Positions 61,403-64,000 of a stretch of DNA of 64,000 bases are shown one piece after another. A program made the translations under genes and the position numbers. Every line of letters begins with the position of its first letter. Position 1 is the stretch's first letter. The notes under the pieces are model-generated. The model ran no database searches. It was given only the letters and a program-made list of their open reading frames with translations, and was not told the DNA's origin. The DNA comes from Mucilaginibacter sp. KACC 22773 (GTDB taxonomy: Bacteria > Bacteroidota > Bacteroidia > Sphingobacteriales > Sphingobacteriaceae). Location of the stretch: contig NZ_CP117883.1 in NCBI RefSeq assembly GCF_028736215.1, forward strand, positions 372,001 to 436,000, written 5' to 3'.

Positions 61403-62839
61403 TTAAAATTCCGCATTCTTTGGGAACCTTGGGAAAGGGATCACGTCGCGGATGTTGCCCATGCCGGTAACAAATAGCACCAGGCGCTCAAAGCCTAAAC
61501 CAAAACCTGAGTGAGGGCACGAGCCAAAGCGGCGGGTATCCAGGTACCACCAAAGTTCGTCTTTAGGGATGCCCATTTCGTCCATGCGTTTCTCTAACAA
61601 ATCCAAACGCTCTTCACGTTGCGAACCGCCTACAATCTCGCCTATACCCGGGAAAAGGATATCCATAGCGGCTACCGTTTTGCCATCGTCATTCTGGCGC
61701 ATGTAAAACGATTTGATCTCTTTAGGGTAATCGGTCAGGATCACCGGTTTTTTAAAGTGTTTCTCAACCAGGTAGCGCTCGTGCTCGCTTTGCAGGTCGG
61801 TACCCCAGCCTTCAACTATATATTGGAATTTTTTCTTTTTATTCGGCGTCGATTCTTTTAATATCCCGATAGCCTCGGTATAGGTAAGGCGTTCAAAATC
61901 GTTATCTAAGCAAAAGTTCAGCTTCTCTAACAAAGTCATGTCAGATCGTTCGTTCTGTGGTTTTTGCTTTTCTTCTTCGGCCAGGCGCTGGGATAAAAAC
62001 TCAATATCATCCGGGTTTTTATCCAGGGCAAATTTGATCACGTATTTCAGCATGTCCTCGGCAAGGTCCATGTTATCGCGCAGGTCGTTAAAGGCTACTT
62101 CCGGCTCAATCATCCAAAACTCGGCCAGGTGGCGGGTAGTGTTTGAGTTTTCGGCACGGAATGTTGGTCCGAAGGTGTAAATATCGCTCAGGGCCATAGC
62201 ACCCAGCTCGCCTTCCAGCTGACCGGATACGGTAAGGTTGGTTGATTTGCCGAAAAAGTCCTGTTTGTAATCTACCTCGCCGGTATCGGTTTTAGGTACG
62301 TTGTTCAGGTCGAAGTTGGTTACGTGAAAAGCTTCGCCTGCGCCTTCGGCATCTGATTGTGTGATAACCGGTGTATGCAGGTAAATAAAGCCACGCTCCT
62401 GGAAAAACTGGTGTACCGCGAATGCCAGGCTGTTACGCAGGCGGAATATCGACCCAAACGTACTGGTACGGAAACGCAGGTGCGCGTTTTCTCTTAAAAA
62501 CTCCAGGCTGTGTTTTTTGGGCTGGATAGGATATTTTTCGGGATCGCTGTCGCCTAAAATTTCGATATCCTGCGCTATAACTTCAACTGTTTGGCCTTTG
62601 CCTAACGAAGCGATGAGTTTACCCGATACACTTAGTGCCGCGCCAACTGTAATGCGTTTTAGCAATGCAGGGTCGGTGTTTTCAAAATCAACAACAATCT
62701 GGATGTTATTATTAGTTGAGCCATCATTCAAAGCAATAAAACGATTTGACCGGAAGGCGCGAACCCATCCTTTAACTGTTACATCAATATCCGTTTGCTG
62801 GCTTTGCAGCAATGCTTTGATCTTTGTGCGCTGACTCAT
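61403..62839 (-). CDS. asnS: Asparaginyl-tRNA synthetase
   Basis: The 478-residue class IIb synthetase has an N-terminal OB-fold anticodon-binding domain ([23 protein letters not shown]). Class II motifs follow: motif 2 [28 protein letters not shown] and motif 3 [16 protein letters not shown], preceded by [10 protein letters not shown]. It charges tRNA-Asn with asparagine. Its length is normal for the family. A TATTTTTG promoter-like box (minus strand, 62863-62870) lies 24 bases upstream of the ATG. Confidence 0.95.
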   Translation of the reverse strand: MSQRTKIKALLQSQQTDIDVTVKGWVRAFRSNRFIALNDGSTNNNIQIVVDFENTDPALLKRITVGAALSVSGKLIASLGKGQTVEVIAQDIEILGDSDPEKYPIQPKKHSLEFLRENAHLRFRTSTFGSIFRLRNSLAFAVHQFFQERGFIYLHTPVITQSDAEGAGEAFHVTNFDLNNVPKTDTGEVDYKQDFFGKSTNLTVSGQLEGELGAMALSDIYTFGPTFRAENSNTTRHLAEFWMIEPEVAFNDLRDNMDLAEDMLKYVIKFALDKNPDDIEFLSQRLAEEEKQKPQNERSDMTLLEKLNFCLDNDFERLTYTEAIGILKESTPNKKKKFQYIVEGWGTDLQSEHERYLVEKHFKKPVILTDYPKEIKSFYMRQNDDGKTVAAMDILFPGIGEIVGGSQREERLDLLEKRMDEMGIPKDELWWYLDTRRFGSCPHSGFGLGFERLVLFVTGMGNIRDVIPFPRFPKNAEF

Positions 62840-62862
62840 AATAAGTATAAATTTTAGAGCCG

Positions 62863-62870
62863 CAAAAATA
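62863..62870 (-). promoter_or_regulatory. Putative -7 box TATTTTTG for asnS
   Basis: Exact TAnnTTTG match on the minus strand, 24 bases upstream of the asnS ATG. It sits at the 3' edge of the lipoprotein gap. Confidence 0.45.
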
Positions 62871-62873
62871 CAA

Positions 62874-63365
62874 TTAATTCTGTAACCGCACTTTGAATTT
62901 TCCGTTTAAAAAGCGTATACTGTCTGGTTGTCCGGGGCCGCCGGTACCGGTTGTCCGGGTAAAATGAAGCTCAAAAAAGCCCTGGATTATCTTGTCACTT
63001 TCATTGGCTCCAAACACGGCGATGGTGCTGCCCTGTGTTAAGCTGAGTTTATAGTTGCTTACGGTGGCGTTGTTTTTAATAAATGTATAATAAGCCTCGT
63101 TGCTTTTTAATTCGTAATAGCCCAGGCCATCAAACCGTATTTTAAAACCAAACCGCTCCTCGGTACCTGCGATAGTATTACTGCCCGATATAATGAAGGT
63201 ATCTTGTTTAATGGTTGAATTTGAAGGAGGAATATTCCAGGCTTCCCCGTTTTTATCGGCAAGGATAAAATCCTTGTATACCGGGAAATCGCAGCACTTT
63301 TTTTTAGCGCACGAGCTCAAAAGCAATAGGGTGGCGCAAAAAAATGAAAGCAGGCATTTTTTCAT
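62874..63365 (-). CDS. Putative lipoprotein (DUF6252-like)
   Basis: The 163-residue protein starts [23 protein letters not shown] with a lipobox (LSSC) for a cleaved, lipid-modified cysteine. The rest is a beta-rich globular domain ([45 protein letters not shown]) similar in length and ending to DUF6252-type Bacteroidota lipoproteins. It is probably on the periplasmic side of a membrane. The function is unknown. It lies 35 bases upstream of asnS in the same direction. Confidence 0.7.
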   Translation of the reverse strand: MKKCLLSFFCATLLLLSSCAKKKCCDFPVYKDFILADKNGEAWNIPPSNSTIKQDTFIISGSNTIAGTEERFGFKIRFDGLGYYELKSNEAYYTFIKNNATVSNYKLSLTQGSTIAVFGANESDKIIQGFFELHFTRTTGTGGPGQPDSIRFLNGKFKVRLQN

Positions 63366-64000
63366 AACGGTGAAACAAAAACGGGTGGCAGCAAAAGGTT
63401 TACTAAAGATATGTAAATTATTGGGTAAGCTTTTAAATAGGAGCGTTAATCAAATTGTGGCTAAATGAATATTGTTGAAGTTGATAGCCTTATATCCGTT
63501 AATTAAACTAAAGCCAACTTTTGTTGAATCGCTGCCGGGGCTCTTTTAGGGCTGTCATGTGCCCGCATCTTTTGGATCTTATCAATAAAATAAAAGAGGA
63601 TGTTATTTTCGCCTCCGGCCCGGTAATTACATTTTCTTTTATTAAGAAATGTGTAAACGCTGCAACTTAACACTAATAGTATTTAATATTTAACATTTTT
63701 TAACATCTCGCCGGGCAATAAGTTGATGTCTTTTAATAAATTTACAATACAAAATATTTGTAACGGATTTAATACAAATTAACAGTATCATATTTTTTAA
63801 TCAATTTGATTTTTAGAATTTATTTTGGTGCTGGTTAAACCTTTGGTAACATAAATTAGTCTAATATTATTGTTGCCAAATAATAAATTGTTTTGTGGGT
63901 TTTAAACCCGATGTATTATTAAAAAAGCACTGCAAAAAAAAATATAATTTGTTTTTTAATGTAGAATTTGTTTTATTTGACGTAACAATTTTTTTACCCT
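63366..64000. other. 635-base AT-rich end region without a recognisable gene
   Basis: No open frame with coding character, tRNA or terminator hairpin was found on either strand. The last ~300 bases are very AT-rich (runs of TTTAAT, AATATTT, AAAAAAAAATATAA) and may be the leader of a gene beyond the window. Confidence 0.5.

Overview
The window is a stretch of chromosome from a member of the Bacteroidota, most likely a Sphingobacteriaceae-type soil or plant-associated glycan degrader (Mucilaginibacter/Pedobacter-like). The assignment rests on gene content and signals: a SusB-type GH97 enzyme, a protein with the gliding-motility/type IX secretion C-terminal domain, the Bacteroidota gene orders ftsX-DUF3098-uppP-truB-ribF and parA-parB-DUF5683-dapB-lepB, and repeated TAnnTTTG boxes (the Bacteroidota sigma-ABfr -7 element) upstream of genes. 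The genus is inference; no rRNA or tRNA gene is visible.

Region by region. 1-8963: one-directional carbohydrate-utilisation operon (GH97 cut by the window edge, ROK sugar kinase, sugar MFS permease, GH43, a secreted alpha/beta hydrolase of unknown substrate, an alginate-lyase-fold protein with two accessory domains). 9016-15570: UvrD-type helicase/nuclease, a ParE-like toxin-antitoxin pair, a GH3 enzyme and a small outer-membrane barrel. 15653-23539: surface-polysaccharide block with five glycosyltransferases (two GT9 in tandem), a DUF5672 protein and an MsbA-like exporter. 23692-30367: MeaB GTPase, Xaa-Pro aminopeptidase, an OmpA-family porin with a strong terminator, an alpha/beta hydrolase and an ABC-2 exporter with a small membrane protein. 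30602-34235: a LytS-like kinase and a LytTR regulator separated by a two-domain DUF1080 protein and an unknown small protein. 34312-41274: ABC exporter, FtsX, DUF3098, UppP, TruB and RibF. 41578-46743: SecA, SPOR protein and M20 amidohydrolase. 46979-50702: an unknown secreted protein, a GIY-YIG nuclease flanked by inverted repeats, and a large CHU_C adhesin. 50831-60052: FMN reductase, ParAB, DUF5683, DapB and three consecutive signal peptidases I. 60213-63365: RBBP9-type hydrolase, SRPBCC protein, asparaginyl-tRNA synthetase and a lipoprotein. 63366-64000 shows no gene.

The least expected structure is in the gaps between genes. At least six hairpins or half-hairpins built on the word TGTCATnGCGAG/TGTCATnCTGAG are scattered over 31-62 kb. 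One inverted pair brackets a solitary GIY-YIG endonuclease gene, giving a compact element of about 630 bp (47913-48545) that looks mobile and could be the source of the dispersed copies. A second inverted-repeat family (TGTCTGAA...TTCAGACA) occurs twice, once forming the stop codon of ribF, and many other gaps hold locus-specific short-word repeats in opposed orientation. These are the best candidates for something undescribed.
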